A stretch of 64,000 nucleotides of DNA from positions 186,001 to 250,000 of the forward strand of contig NZ_LSYT01000010.1 in the NCBI RefSeq assembly GCF_001602525.1, read 5' to 3'. The DNA is from Flavobacterium chilense. Its GTDB lineage: Bacteria > Bacteroidota > Bacteroidia > Flavobacteriales > Flavobacteriaceae. The translations under genes and the position numbers were made by a program. Shown one piece after another: positions 36,528 to 45,692 of this stretch; position 1 is the stretch's first letter; each line of letters opens with the position of its first letter. The notes under the pieces are model-generated. The model saw only the letters and a list, made by a program, of their open reading frames with translations. It searched no databases and was not told where the DNA came from.

Positions 36528-37918
36528 GTAAGACATTATTTGACAAAGTATGGGATTCACATGTAGTGCGTAAAATTGAAGATGGACCAGATGTGTTTTT
36601 TATTGACCGTCATTTCATTCATGAAGTTACGAGTCCTGTTGCTTTTTTAGGATTAAAGTCAAGAGGTGTTTCGGTATTATATCCTGAACGTACTTTTGCA
36701 ACTGCAGATCACAATACCCCAACTATAAACCAACATTTACCAGTTCAGGATGCTTTATCAGCCAATCAGCTTAAAGCTCTTGAAGACAATGCCAACGAAT
36801 ACGGAATTTCGCACTGGGGATTAGGTCATCAAAAAAATGGTATTGTACACGTAGTAGGTCCTGAAAACGGAATTACTTTGCCAGGTGCTACTATTGTATG
36901 TGGAGATTCGCATACATCTACTCACGGTGCTTTTGGAGCTATTGCTTTTGGTATCGGAACTTCTGAAGTGGAGATGGTGCTTTCTACTCAATGTATTATG
37001 CAGCCTAAACCAAAGAAAATGCGTATTAACGTAAATGGTCAGTTAAGCAAAGGTGTTGGTCCAAAAGACGTTGCCCTTTATATTATTGCTCAGTTAACCA
37101 CTTCTGGAGGAACAGGTTATTTTGTTGAATATGCTGGTGATGTTTTCGAAAATATGACAATGGAAGGTCGTATGACGGTTTGTAATTTAAGTATCGAAAT
37201 GGGTGCGCGTGGCGGAATGATTGCTCCTGACCAAACTACTTTCGATTTCCTTGAAGGAAGACTATACGCACCAAAAGGAGAAGCCTGGACAAAAGCTGTT
37301 GAATACTGGAAAACACTAAAAACGGATGCTGATGCTGTATTTGATGCTGAGTTAAACATCAAAGCTGAGGACATCGAACCAATGATTACTTATGGTACTA
37401 ATCCTGGAATGGGAATTGGTATCTCAAAACATATTCCGTCTGCAAAAGAAGTTGAAGGTGGTGAGGAGACTTACAAAAAATCTTTAGCTTACATGGGCTT
37501 TGAAGAAGACGACGTTATGATTGGAAAACAAATTGATTACGTTTTCCTAGGAAGTTGTACAAACGGACGTATTGAAGATTTTAGAGCTTTTACCGAAATT
37601 GTAAAAGGTAGAAAAAAAGCAGATAATGTTACCGCTTGGTTAGTTCCGGGTTCTCATGTTGTTGAAGCTCAAATTAAAGAAGAAGGTTTATTAGATATCT
37701 TAACCGAAGCTGGTTTTGTATTACGCCAGCCGGGTTGTTCTGCATGTTTAGCTATGAACGATGATAAAGTTCCTGCAGGAAAATATGCTGTAAGTACTTC
37801 AAACCGAAACTTTGAAGGTCGTCAGGGTCCTGGTTCAAGAACTTTATTAGCAAGTCCAATTATGGCTGCTGCTGCTGCTGTGACAGGAAAACTAACAGAC
37901 CCAAGAGAGCTTTTTTAA
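36524..37918 (+). CDS. leuC: 3-isopropylmalate dehydratase, large subunit
   Basis: Isomerises 2-isopropylmalate to 3-isopropylmalate in leucine synthesis, as a heterodimer with LeuD. The 464 residues include Fe4S4 ligands in GSCTNGRIEDF and QPGCSACLAM. FIDRHFIHEVTSPVAF and CGDSHTSTHGAFGA are the aconitase-type substrate motifs. It is the first recognised enzyme gene of a leuC-leuD-leuA-like-leuB operon. The start codon overlaps the end of a small leucine-rich ORF, see 36,372. Confidence 0.97.
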   Translation: MSKTLFDKVWDSHVVRKIEDGPDVFFIDRHFIHEVTSPVAFLGLKSRGVSVLYPERTFATADHNTPTINQHLPVQDALSANQLKALEDNANEYGISHWGLGHQKNGIVHVVGPENGITLPGATIVCGDSHTSTHGAFGAIAFGIGTSEVEMVLSTQCIMQPKPKKMRINVNGQLSKGVGPKDVALYIIAQLTTSGGTGYFVEYAGDVFENMTMEGRMTVCNLSIEMGARGGMIAPDQTTFDFLEGRLYAPKGEAWTKAVEYWKTLKTDADAVFDAELNIKAEDIEPMITYGTNPGMGIGISKHIPSAKEVEGGEETYKKSLAYMGFEEDDVMIGKQIDYVFLGSCTNGRIEDFRAFTEIVKGRKKADNVTAWLVPGSHVVEAQIKEEGLLDILTEAGFVLRQPGCSACLAMNDDKVPAGKYAVSTSNRNFEGRQGPGSRTLLASPIMAAAAAVTGKLTDPRELF

Positions 37919-37933
37919 AGATTTAGGAATGAA

Positions 37934-38071
37934 GATTAACGATTTTTGATTTCAGATTTCGATACACTTCATTAAAAAATCTTCTAAAATTTCAATTTAC
38001 ATTTTACAAAAAACAGTAACGATTACAATTTTAAGATGCAATAACAAATCTAAAATCAGAAATCGTTAATC
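37934..38071. repeat. Imperfect 26-bp inverted repeat in the leuC-leuD gap
   Basis: Arms 37,934-37,959 and 38,046-38,071 agree at 24 of 26 positions (GATTAACGATTT...CAGATTT). It is a spacer repeat of the kind this genome has in several operon gaps; it could fold in the transcript and affect the ratio of the two subunits. Confidence 0.6.
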
Positions 38072-38088
38072 TAAAATCAAAAATCAAA

Positions 38089-38685
38089 ATGGCATACGAT
38101 AAATTTAATATACTTACCAGCAGTGCAGTGCCACTGCCAATTGAAAACGTCGACACAGATCAGATCATTCCGGCTCGTTTCTTAAAAGCTACAAAACGTG
38201 AAGGTTTTGGAGACAACCTTTTTAGAGACTGGAGATATAATGGTGATGATACCCCAAAAGCTGATTTCGTTTTAAACAATCCGACTTACAGCGGAAAAAT
38301 CCTTGTGGGTGGAAAAAACTTTGGTTCTGGATCTTCAAGAGAACACGCTGCGTGGGCAGTTTACGATTACGGTTTTAGAGCTGTAGTTTCTAGTTTCTTT
38401 GCAGATATCTTTAAAGGAAACTGTTTAAATATTGGTGTTTTACCTGTTCAGGTTAGCCCTGAATTTGCTGAAACTATTTTCAAAGCTATCGAAGCTGATC
38501 CTAAAACAGAATTGGAGATCAATTTACCAAACCAAACCATTACTTTATTGTCAACCGGACAACAAGAATCGTTTGCTATTAACGGATATAAAAAGAACAA
38601 TATGATTAATGGCTTTGATGACATTGATTATTTACAAAATATTAAAGAAGATATTAAAGCTTTCGCAGATAAGCTTCCTTACTAA
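38089..38685 (+). CDS. leuD: 3-isopropylmalate dehydratase, small subunit
   Basis: Swivelling-domain partner of LeuC, 198 residues. The family features IENVDTDQIIPARFLK, GKNFGSGSSREHAAWA and ADIFKGNCLNIGVLP are intact. It follows leuC by 170 bases, an unusually long gap for subunits made in equal amounts, filled with an inverted repeat. The next gene follows after 129 bases that contain GCAGTTAC and its complement about 40 bases apart. Confidence 0.97.
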   Translation: MAYDKFNILTSSAVPLPIENVDTDQIIPARFLKATKREGFGDNLFRDWRYNGDDTPKADFVLNNPTYSGKILVGGKNFGSGSSREHAAWAVYDYGFRAVVSSFFADIFKGNCLNIGVLPVQVSPEFAETIFKAIEADPKTELEINLPNQTITLLSTGQQESFAINGYKKNNMINGFDDIDYLQNIKEDIKAFADKLPY

Positions 38686-38814
38686 CAAACAACCAACAAA
38701 AATGCAGTTACTCAGGCTCGGCTTTAAAGGTTGACTCTGGTAACTGCTTTATAATTTTTAAAAACTGTCTAATTCAATATTCAAACAGTATTTTAAAGTG
38801 ATATCATATTTGAA

Positions 38815-40335
38815 ATGGAAAAAAGAAAAATTGAAATAATGGATACAACGCTCCGTGATGGTGAACAAACCTCAGGAGTATCTTTTTCTGCTGCAGAAAA
38901 ACTAACCATTGCCCAATTATTGCTGGAAGAATTAAATATTGATAGAATCGAAATTGCCTCAGCTCGTGTGAGCGAAGGAGAATTTCAGGCCGTAAAAGGT
39001 ATTACTTCATGGGCTGAAGAAAGAGGATATATTAACCGAATTGAAGTACTTTCGTTTGTTGATGGAGGTGTTTCGATTGAATGGATGAAAAAAGCCGGCG
39101 CCAAAGTACAAAATTTGCTGACTAAAGGCTCAATGAACCATTTAACGCATCAGTTAAAAAAAACTCCGGAACAGCATTTTTCTGAAATTGCCCAAATCAT
39201 TACATTAGCAAAAGATAACAATATTGAAACCAATGTTTATCTGGAAGACTGGAGCAACGGAATGCGAAATTCTCCTGACTATGTTTTTCAGTTTCTGGAT
39301 TTCCTATCCACTCAACCTATTAAACGAATTTTACTTCCGGATACTCTAGGTGTTTTAATTCCGTCTTTGACTTTTGAATTTATTTCAAAAATCAGAGCTA
39401 AATATCCAAACATTCATTTTGATTTTCATGCGCATAACGATTACGATTTAAGTATTGCTAATGTTATGGAAGCCATAAAAGCCGGAATCAACGGACTTCA
39501 CGTAACGGTAAACGGAATGGGAGAACGTGCCGGAAATGCACCGCTCGAAAGTACTGTTGCTGTAATAAATGACTATCTGCCAGAAGTAAGCATCAACATC
39601 AAAGAAACTTCTTTATACACTGTAAGTAAATTAGTTGAAACGTTTACCGGCTATAGAATACCTGCCAACAAACCAATCGTGGGTGATAATGTTTTTACAC
39701 AAACCGCAGGAATTCATGCCGACGGTGACAACAAAAACAATTTATATTTTAATGATTTGCTTCCGGAACGCTTTGGAAGAAAACGAAAATATGCTTTAGG
39801 AAAAACTTCAGGAAAAGCCAATATCGAAAAAAATCTTCAGGAATTAGGCTTAAAACTAAATCAGGAAGATCTGAAATTGGTCACCCAAAGAATTATCGAA
39901 CTGGGTGATAAAAAAGAAACCGTAACTAAGGAAGACCTTCCGTACATTATTTCGGATGTTTTGGACAGTCATACTTACGAAGAAAAAATAAAAATCGAGT
40001 CCTATATATTGGTACACTCAAAAGGAATGCGTCCGTCAACGACTTTGTGTTTAAAATTTGGTGATGAAATTATCGAAGAAAATGCGCAAGGCGACGGTCA
40101 GTTTGATGCTTTTATGAATGCTTTATCCAAGATTTACAAAAGCAAAAAATTAACGCTTCCAAAACTGATCGATTACGCAGTTAGGATCCCGCCGGGAAGT
40201 AGTTCTGACGCCTTGTGTGAAACCATTATTACATGGGTCAACAACGGAAAAGAATTCAAAACCCGCGGATTAGATTCTGATCAAACTGTTGCAGCGATTA
40301 TTGCAACACAAAAAATGTTGAATGTAATTGCTTAA
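38815..40335 (+). CDS. 2-isopropylmalate synthase-family enzyme (LeuA2/citramalate-synthase-like)
   Basis: A 506-residue acyl-CoA-dependent aldol enzyme. The TIM-barrel start is IMDTTLRDGEQTSGVSFS, with metal ligands in FDFHAHNDYDLS and VTVNGMGERAGNAPLE. The C-terminal LeuA dimer-type regulatory domain spans about 380-506 (RIPPGSSSDALCETI). The position between leuD and leuB suggests isopropylmalate synthesis for leucine. However, this subgroup also includes (R)-citramalate synthases that make 2-oxobutyrate for isoleucine; sequence reading alone cannot separate them. Confidence 0.85.
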   Translation: MEKRKIEIMDTTLRDGEQTSGVSFSAAEKLTIAQLLLEELNIDRIEIASARVSEGEFQAVKGITSWAEERGYINRIEVLSFVDGGVSIEWMKKAGAKVQNLLTKGSMNHLTHQLKKTPEQHFSEIAQIITLAKDNNIETNVYLEDWSNGMRNSPDYVFQFLDFLSTQPIKRILLPDTLGVLIPSLTFEFISKIRAKYPNIHFDFHAHNDYDLSIANVMEAIKAGINGLHVTVNGMGERAGNAPLESTVAVINDYLPEVSINIKETSLYTVSKLVETFTGYRIPANKPIVGDNVFTQTAGIHADGDNKNNLYFNDLLPERFGRKRKYALGKTSGKANIEKNLQELGLKLNQEDLKLVTQRIIELGDKKETVTKEDLPYIISDVLDSHTYEEKIKIESYILVHSKGMRPSTTLCLKFGDEIIEENAQGDGQFDAFMNALSKIYKSKKLTLPKLIDYAVRIPPGSSSDALCETIITWVNNGKEFKTRGLDSDQTVAAIIATQKMLNVIA

Positions 40336-40344
40336 TATAAGGGA

Positions 40345-40441
40345 CAAAGGTTCAGAGGAACAAAGGGACAAAGGCTAAAAAAAAGTTTTCATCCCAACAC
40401 CTCTGGACCTTTGAACCTCTGAACCTCTGAACCTTTGAACC
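40345..40441. repeat. Inverted, internally tandem repeat before leuB
   Basis: AGGTTCAGAGG-type units on the left pair with repeated CCTCTGAACC and CCTTTGAACC units on the right. It fills the leuA-like/leuB gap and could fold in the mRNA. Confidence 0.6.
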
Positions 40442-40458
40442 TTAATAACACATATAGA

Positions 40459-41520
40459 ATGAAATTAAACATAGCCCTTTTAGCCGGAGACGGAATCGGA
40501 CCAGAAGTAATAAATGAAGCTGTAAAAGTATCTGATGCTATTGCAAAAAAATTTAATCATGAAATAACCTGGACTCCAGCTTTGACCGGAGCTTGCGCAA
40601 TTGACGCAGTTGGAGTTCCTTACCCAGATGAAACGCACGAAGTTTGTATGAAAGCCGATGCTGTTTTATTTGGAGCAATTGGACACCCAAAATATGATAA
40701 CGATCCTAGTGCACCTGTTCGCCCGGAGCAAGGATTATTGTTGATGCGTAAAAAATTAGGATTGTTTGCTAACGTACGCCCAACATTTACTTTTCCTTCT
40801 TTAATTGATAATTCTCCTTTAAAAAGAGAAAGAATCGAAGGAACAGATTTAGTTTTCTTAAGAGAATTAACTGGTGGAATTTACTTTGGTGAAAAAGGAA
40901 GAAAAGACGATGGAGAAACTGCATTCGACAATTGCGTTTACACAAGAGCCGAAGTGCAGCGTTTAGCTAAAAAAGGTTTTGAATTAGCGATGACACGTAG
41001 CAAAAAATTATGCTGTGTTGACAAAGCAAACGTTTTGGAAACTTCTCGTTTATGGAGAGAAACAGTTCAGGCTATGGAAAAAGATTATCCGGAAGTTACG
41101 GTTTCTTATGAATTTGTTGATGCCGTTGCCATGCGTTTGGTTCAATGGCCAAACTCTTATGATGTATTAATCACAGAAAATTTATTTGGAGATATTTTAA
41201 CAGATGAGGCTTCTGTAATTTCAGGTTCAATGGGATTAATGCCTTCTGCTTCTGTTGGAGAGCATACATCATTATACGAACCAATCCACGGATCTTATCC
41301 TCAGGCAACTGGATTAAACATTGCAAATCCATTGGCAACTATTTTATCTGCAGCCATGATGTTCGAAGATGCTTTTAGCTTAAAAGACGAAGCTGAAGCC
41401 ATTAGAGCTGTTGTTAACAAATCTCTAGAACAAGGAGTTGTTACAGAAGATTTGGCAGCTAAAGGATCAAAAGCTTACAAAACAAGCGAAGTTGGAGACT
41501 GGCTTGTAGCGAATTTATAG
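40459..41520 (+). CDS. leuB: 3-isopropylmalate dehydrogenase
   Basis: Oxidative decarboxylation of 3-isopropylmalate with NAD+. The family start is MKLNIALLAGDGIGPEV (40,459), giving 353 residues; the frame extends eight codons into a repeat. Other signatures: LRELTGGIYFGEKG and the metal/substrate loop NLFGDILTDEASVISGSMG. Last gene of the leu operon, followed by an inverted repeat and a strong terminator. Confidence 0.97.
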   Translation: MKLNIALLAGDGIGPEVINEAVKVSDAIAKKFNHEITWTPALTGACAIDAVGVPYPDETHEVCMKADAVLFGAIGHPKYDNDPSAPVRPEQGLLLMRKKLGLFANVRPTFTFPSLIDNSPLKRERIEGTDLVFLRELTGGIYFGEKGRKDDGETAFDNCVYTRAEVQRLAKKGFELAMTRSKKLCCVDKANVLETSRLWRETVQAMEKDYPEVTVSYEFVDAVAMRLVQWPNSYDVLITENLFGDILTDEASVISGSMGLMPSASVGEHTSLYEPIHGSYPQATGLNIANPLATILSAAMMFEDAFSLKDEAEAIRAVVNKSLEQGVVTEDLAAKGSKAYKTSEVGDWLVANL

Positions 41521-41524
41521 TTTA

Positions 41525-41590
41525 TTTTGTTTCAGGTTTCAAGTTTCCCAACCTGAAACCTGAAACAAATAAAAACCTGAAACAAAATTT
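41525..41590. repeat. TTTCAGGTTTC spacer repeat
   Basis: Copies of TTTCAGGTTTC and its complement GAAACCTGAAAC form an imperfect hairpin directly after leuB. Confidence 0.5.
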
Positions 41591-41600
41591 TACAAACAAA

Positions 41601-41630
41601 AAAAGGGATCAACTTTCGTTGATCCCTTTT
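41601..41630. terminator. Bidirectional terminator
   Basis: 13-bp perfect stem AAAAGGGATCAAC with a TTTC loop between convergent leuB and the RRM gene. Confidence 0.93.
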
Positions 41631-41649
41631 ATATATTTAGAAAAAAATA

Positions 41650-42000
41650 TTAATATCCTCCTCTGTTACCACCACGGTCATTTCCACCACGGTTGTTTCC
41701 GTAACCTCCGCGAGAATCACCTCCACGGTTGTTATTGAAGCTTCTTCTTTCACCTTCAGGTTTTGGTTCAGATTTATTAACTACAATTGCACGACCTTGA
41801 ACAGTAGCTCCGTTCAATTCATCAATTGCTTTTTGAGCTTCCGCATCGTTTGGCATCTCTACGAAACCAAAACCTTTGCTTCTTCCAGTAAATTTATCAG
41901 TGATGATTTTAACTGAATCTACTGCTCCGTAAGCCTCGAAAGACTCTCTTAAATCTGCTTCCTCAATACTGAATGGAAGGCTTCCAACAAAAATGTTCAT
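41650..42000 (-). CDS. RNA-binding protein, single RRM with Gly/Arg tail
   Basis: A 116-residue protein with one RRM domain (1-80): RNP2 is NIFVGSLPF and RNP1 is KGFGFVEM. The tail is RGG/NRGG-rich (GGDSRGGYGNNRGGNDRGG), like the small cold-inducible RRM proteins of cyanobacteria and Bacteroidota. It probably acts as an RNA chaperone in the cytoplasm. It is monocistronic. Confidence 0.93.
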   Translation of the reverse strand: MNIFVGSLPFSIEEADLRESFEAYGAVDSVKIITDKFTGRSKGFGFVEMPNDAEAQKAIDELNGATVQGRAIVVNKSEPKPEGERRSFNNNRGGDSRGGYGNNRGGNDRGGNRGGY

Positions 42001-42141
42001 ATGTACTTATTTATAATAATGTAGCAAATGTAGTCTTATTTTTCTGTAATCTACTATATATTAGTTTATTTATGTTTTTATTTAGATTTAAAAAAACAGA
42101 AAACAATAAAACCAACCAATTGTAAATTAAAAACTTAAAAT

Positions 42142-42621
42142 TTAGTTATATAAATTTGGGGTAATTGGGATTTTATAGAAAACACCTTCTGTAAAACTCA
42201 TACCTGGTTTTTCAATATTTTTTTCATCAACGTTTACTGCGTAAAACTTAAACGTTCCTGAAATAGTCTGATTTTGAGCATTATATTCTGTTATAACAAT
42301 TTGTCCACTCCCCTTATTCGTACCTGTTGTAAATTGAGGCGTTTCATCCAAAAAAACATTTGAATAGGAGGCAGTTGTTGTATCGTCAATACCCAAAATA
42401 TAAGTCCCGGGCACCGGATAAGGTACCCGAAGGTTTACACCATCTGTTTCTAACAAACCTCTAATAACAAAAGATCCGTTTTTTGTATATGCCGAGTAAG
42501 CTTTAGCTCTCCAAAAGACATTATCTTTTAACCCCTGAAAAGCAGGTGTATTAAATTTTACATCTTCTGTACAAGATATAAATAAAAAAACGGTCAATAA
42601 TAAATAATAGTATTTTCTCAT
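42142..42621 (-). CDS. Lipoprotein of unknown function (DUF6252-like)
   Basis: A 159-residue protein with a lipoprotein signal, MRKYYYLLLTVFLFISC, the Cys at about residue 17. The mature part (KAYSAYTKNGSFVIRG, GTYILGID, ITEYNAQNQTISGTFKFYAVN) has the strand pattern of DUF6252 lipoproteins common in Flavobacteria. The name is a resemblance, not a search result. A location in the outer membrane or the periplasm is likely. Confidence 0.6.
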   Translation of the reverse strand: MRKYYYLLLTVFLFISCTEDVKFNTPAFQGLKDNVFWRAKAYSAYTKNGSFVIRGLLETDGVNLRVPYPVPGTYILGIDDTTTASYSNVFLDETPQFTTGTNKGSGQIVITEYNAQNQTISGTFKFYAVNVDEKNIEKPGMSFTEGVFYKIPITPNLYN

Positions 42622-42763
42622 AAACTAATGCTTTTTAAGCAAAAGTATCTCATTTAACACAAACAACTGAAAAAATAACAGCTAAAAAACAATAAAAAAA
42701 CAGCCTGTAATTACTCCTGATATATTTAATAAAGTTTAAAACAGTTAATTCATAAAAAAATTA

Positions 42764-42771
42764 TATCTTTG
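42764..42771 (+). promoter_or_regulatory. Putative -7 element for rpsP
   Basis: TATCTTTG, an exact TAnnTTTG match, 50 bases before the rpsP ATG. Confidence 0.55.
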
Positions 42772-42821
42772 CGCCCTTAATTAACAGAGGTCGAGTACCT
42801 CAAAATTTAATCAATAAGATT

Positions 42822-43379
42822 ATGTCAGTAAAAATTAGATTACAAAGACACGGTAAAAAAGGAAAACCTTTTTACTGGGTTGTAGCTGCAGATGCACGCT
42901 CAAAAAGAGATGGTAAATACTTAGAGAAAATCGGTACTTACAATCCAAACACTAACCCAGCAACTGTTGAGTTAAACCTTGACAGCGCAGTTAAATGGTT
43001 ACACAATGGTGCACAACCAACTGATACTGCAAGAGCTATCCTTTCTTACAAAGGTGCTTTATTAAAACACCACCTTGATGGAGGTATCCGTAAAGGAGCT
43101 TTAACTCAAGAGCAGGCAGATGCAAAATTAGCTGCTTGGTTAGAGGCTAAAGCTGGAAAAGTTGATGCTAAAAAAGACGGTTTATCAAAAGCGCAAGCTG
43201 ATGTTAAAGCTAAAGCTTTGAAAGCAGAACAAGAAGTTAATGCTAAACGTTTAGCTGCTGCAGCTCAGGCTGAAGCTGATGCTATCGCTGCTGCAAATGC
43301 AGTTGAAGAAGTTGCTGAAGTAGAATCTACTGAAGAAGCTCCTGCTGCTGAAGAAAATAACGAAACAACTGAGGCATAA
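42822..43379 (+). CDS. rpsP: Ribosomal protein bS16 with long C-terminal extension
   Basis: Small-subunit ribosomal protein. The first about 80 residues are the conserved core (SVKIRLQRHGKKGKPFYWVV, GTYNPNT). The remaining about 100 residues are an Ala/Lys/Glu-rich helix ending in an acidic tail, as in other Bacteroidota S16 proteins; typical bacterial S16 is only 80-90 residues. It begins an rpsP-rimM unit with a 15-base gap. Confidence 0.97.
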   Translation: MSVKIRLQRHGKKGKPFYWVVAADARSKRDGKYLEKIGTYNPNTNPATVELNLDSAVKWLHNGAQPTDTARAILSYKGALLKHHLDGGIRKGALTQEQADAKLAAWLEAKAGKVDAKKDGLSKAQADVKAKALKAEQEVNAKRLAAAAQAEADAIAAANAVEEVAEVESTEEAPAAEENNETTEA

Positions 43380-43394
43380 TTTTAATTAGCGGTA

Positions 43395-43919
43395 ATGCGT
43401 AAAGAAGATTGTTTTTATTTAGGTAAAATCGCTAAAAAATTTAGTTTCAAAGGTGAAGTTCTGGCTTATTTAGACACAGACGAACCTGAGTTATACGAAA
43501 ATCTGGAATCAGTGTTTGTTGAATGCAACAAACACCTGGTTCCTTTTTTTATTGAAACAAGTTCTTTACACAAAAACGATTTTCTCAGAGTTCGTTTTGA
43601 AGATGTAAATACAGAAGAAGAAGCAGATGCTTTAATTGGCAATGCCATTTACCTTCCTTTAACCATGTTACCAAAACTTTCCGGTAACAAATTCTATTTT
43701 CACGAAGTAATTGGTTTCGAAATTGAAGACCAACGTTTAGGCGTTTTCGGAAAGATAGCTTCTATTAATGATTCTACGGCTCAGCCTCTGTTTGAAGTTT
43801 TGAATGGTGACGTAGAAATCTTAATTCCAATGATAGACCATTTTCTGGTAAAAATCGATCGTGAAAACAAAAAAGTAATCATGAACCTTCCTGAAGGATT
43901 GGTAGAGATGTATCTTTAA
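43395..43919 (+). CDS. rimM: 16S rRNA processing protein RimM
   Basis: Assembly factor for the 30S head, 174 residues. RimM N-domain (YLGKIAKKFSFKGEVLAYL) and PRC-barrel C-domain (FHEVIGFEIED...FEVLNGDVEILIPM). It follows rpsP closely, the conserved order in bacteria. RimM binds S19 and helps maturation of 16S rRNA. Confidence 0.95.
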   Translation: MRKEDCFYLGKIAKKFSFKGEVLAYLDTDEPELYENLESVFVECNKHLVPFFIETSSLHKNDFLRVRFEDVNTEEEADALIGNAIYLPLTMLPKLSGNKFYFHEVIGFEIEDQRLGVFGKIASINDSTAQPLFEVLNGDVEILIPMIDHFLVKIDRENKKVIMNLPEGLVEMYL

Positions 43920-43993
43920 TTTAGATTGTTCGATTTTTAGATTTCTTTCTTTTATCTAAAATATAAAATTATTTAATCTTCAATCATTAACAC

Positions 43994-44701
43994 ATGTTCA
44001 CATTTAAGCAATTTACAATAAATCAAGACCGTTGCGCTATGAAAGTTGGCACTGATGGCGTTTTATTAGGCTCTTGGGCTCCAATTCACCATAATCCTTT
44101 TAGTGTTCTGGATATTGGCGCAGGAACCGGAATAATTGCCTTAATGATTGCTCAGCGCACACAAGCCGAACAAATTGATGCCCTTGAAATTGATGAAGAG
44201 GCATATGAACAAACAGTAGAAAATTTTGAAAATTCGCCCTGGGGAGATCGTTTATTTTGCTTTCATGCCGGTTTGGACGAATTTATTGAAGAGCCGGAAG
44301 ACGAATATGACCTGATTGTTTCAAATCCGCCTTTTTATTCCGAGGACTATAAAACCGAAAGCGAACAGCGAGACTTAGCCCGTTTTCAGGACGCAATGCC
44401 TTTTGAAGAACTAATTGAAGCTGCAGATTTATTACTGTCTGAAAATGGCATATTTGCCGTGATCCTTCCTTTTAAAGAAGAAGAAAAATTTATTGCGCTG
44501 GCAAAAGAAGCTGAGCTGTATCCCATAAAAATTACAAGAGTAAAAGGAACTCTTAAATCAGAAATTAAACGCAGTTTATTGGCTTTCAGCAGATATGAAA
44601 GTACCGAAATTAAAATCGATGAACTAATTATCGAAGTAGACCGACATGTTTATACTCCGGAATATATTGAATTGACTAAAGATTTTTACTTAAAAATGTA
44701 A
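43994..44701 (+). CDS. tRNA1(Val) (adenine-37-N6)-methyltransferase-like protein
   Basis: A 235-residue SAM-dependent methyltransferase. SAM motif LDIGAGTGIIALMIAQR; the adenine-N6 motif NPPFY is present in DLIVSNPPFYSED. The start MFTFKQFTINQDRCAMKVGTDG matches the TrmN6/YfiC group, which makes m6A37 in tRNA1(Val). It follows rimM by 74 bases and probably shares its transcript. Confidence 0.88.
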   Translation: MFTFKQFTINQDRCAMKVGTDGVLLGSWAPIHHNPFSVLDIGAGTGIIALMIAQRTQAEQIDALEIDEEAYEQTVENFENSPWGDRLFCFHAGLDEFIEEPEDEYDLIVSNPPFYSEDYKTESEQRDLARFQDAMPFEELIEAADLLLSENGIFAVILPFKEEEKFIALAKEAELYPIKITRVKGTLKSEIKRSLLAFSRYESTEIKIDELIIEVDRHVYTPEYIELTKDFYLKM

Positions 44702-44838
44702 AACTATATCCATCAAAGTTTATTTTACCATAAAACACTGATTTTAAATCGCTTTAAAATCATGAAACAACTTGATATGTTTCCCCCCTTTGATCTTTAC
44801 TTTTTTCCATTTTCCAATTAGTTTTTAAATAAGATCGT

Positions 44839-45669
44839 TTACTTTATCCCCTTTATATTAAAATAAAAAACATCCGGAATTGGATAAGTCACTTTTTTAT
44901 TTTCGCATTTTACTTTATACTCAATCATATCATAAAACATGCACTCAAATTGATTCTTGAATATGATTAATCCATTATCCCATTTTATTTTATTAGATAC
45001 ACCTTGTGCTATTATATGATCAAAGAACACTCTAAAATCACCATCTCTCTGTCCTTTTACTGCCAAATACGTCATACTTTGAATATTATCGGGATAATCC
45101 AGGATGGAACTACCTAAAGCTATTTCGTTAAAAAGAAAATTACACTCATCAAAAGAAAGATACTCTTCATTTGTAAAAACATATTTATAATCTCTGCTCA
45201 GCATAAAAAGCGTATTCATTTTCTCTATATTTCTATACAAACAAAATGTCCCTGTTATAAAATCTACCCGACTACTTAAGATATCAAAATTTTCTAATAA
45301 TTCATTAGTCATAAATCCCCTGATATCTCCGTAAACCATATCAATATCCCCATGTCCCCAAAAATCATAAGAACTAATAATATCCGAAAATAAAAACCCA
45401 TAAGCAGGTTTAAGATCACATAATTTATAGGGCTTATTTATAACAACTTCAAAACCTAATTTTTCAGACGCCTCAATTTTAAAATCTTCAAGTGTTTTAT
45501 ACAGCACTTTAATATTATCCGGTTTTTCGGGTATTACATTTGTATTATCTGTAACAATAATAAAATCAATTGAAGGGTTGTATTTACAAGATTTTACAAA
45601 ATAAGGAAAATACCATGGATAATCTCCATACCAACAAGTTATTATTGCAATAGAAGGTGAATTTTTCAT
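44839..45669 (-). CDS. Glycosyltransferase-like protein (DUF6625-type)
   Basis: A 276-residue cytoplasmic protein without membrane spans. The GT-A-like pattern is visible: N-terminal IAIITCWYGDYPWYFPYF, VTDN, and the probable metal-binding DxD in WGHGDIDMVYGDI, then FTNEEYLSFDECNF. These resemble DUF6625 glycosyltransferases; the donor sugar is unknown. It lies last in the operon after the C39-ABC transporter and HlyD adaptor, separated by 23 bases from the adaptor gene. A role in decorating the exported peptide (as in glycocins) is one inference; modification of a surface glycan is the alternative. Confidence 0.6.
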   Translation of the reverse strand: MKNSPSIAIITCWYGDYPWYFPYFVKSCKYNPSIDFIIVTDNTNVIPEKPDNIKVLYKTLEDFKIEASEKLGFEVVINKPYKLCDLKPAYGFLFSDIISSYDFWGHGDIDMVYGDIRGFMTNELLENFDILSSRVDFITGTFCLYRNIEKMNTLFMLSRDYKYVFTNEEYLSFDECNFLFNEIALGSSILDYPDNIQSMTYLAVKGQRDGDFRVFFDHIIAQGVSNKIKWDNGLIIFKNQFECMFYDMIEYKVKCENKKVTYPIPDVFYFNIKGIK

Positions 45670-45692
45670 TTATAAAATATTTATTTGATATT

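Noticed and set aside
38686..38814. GCAGTTAC inverted pair before the leuA-like gene as a T-box or riboswitch
   Set aside because: No T-box bulge or anti-terminator sequence was seen; it looks like a spacer repeat.
40345..40441. Short repeated units as a CRISPR array
   Set aside because: Units are about 9-10 bases without spacers, and no cas genes are near.
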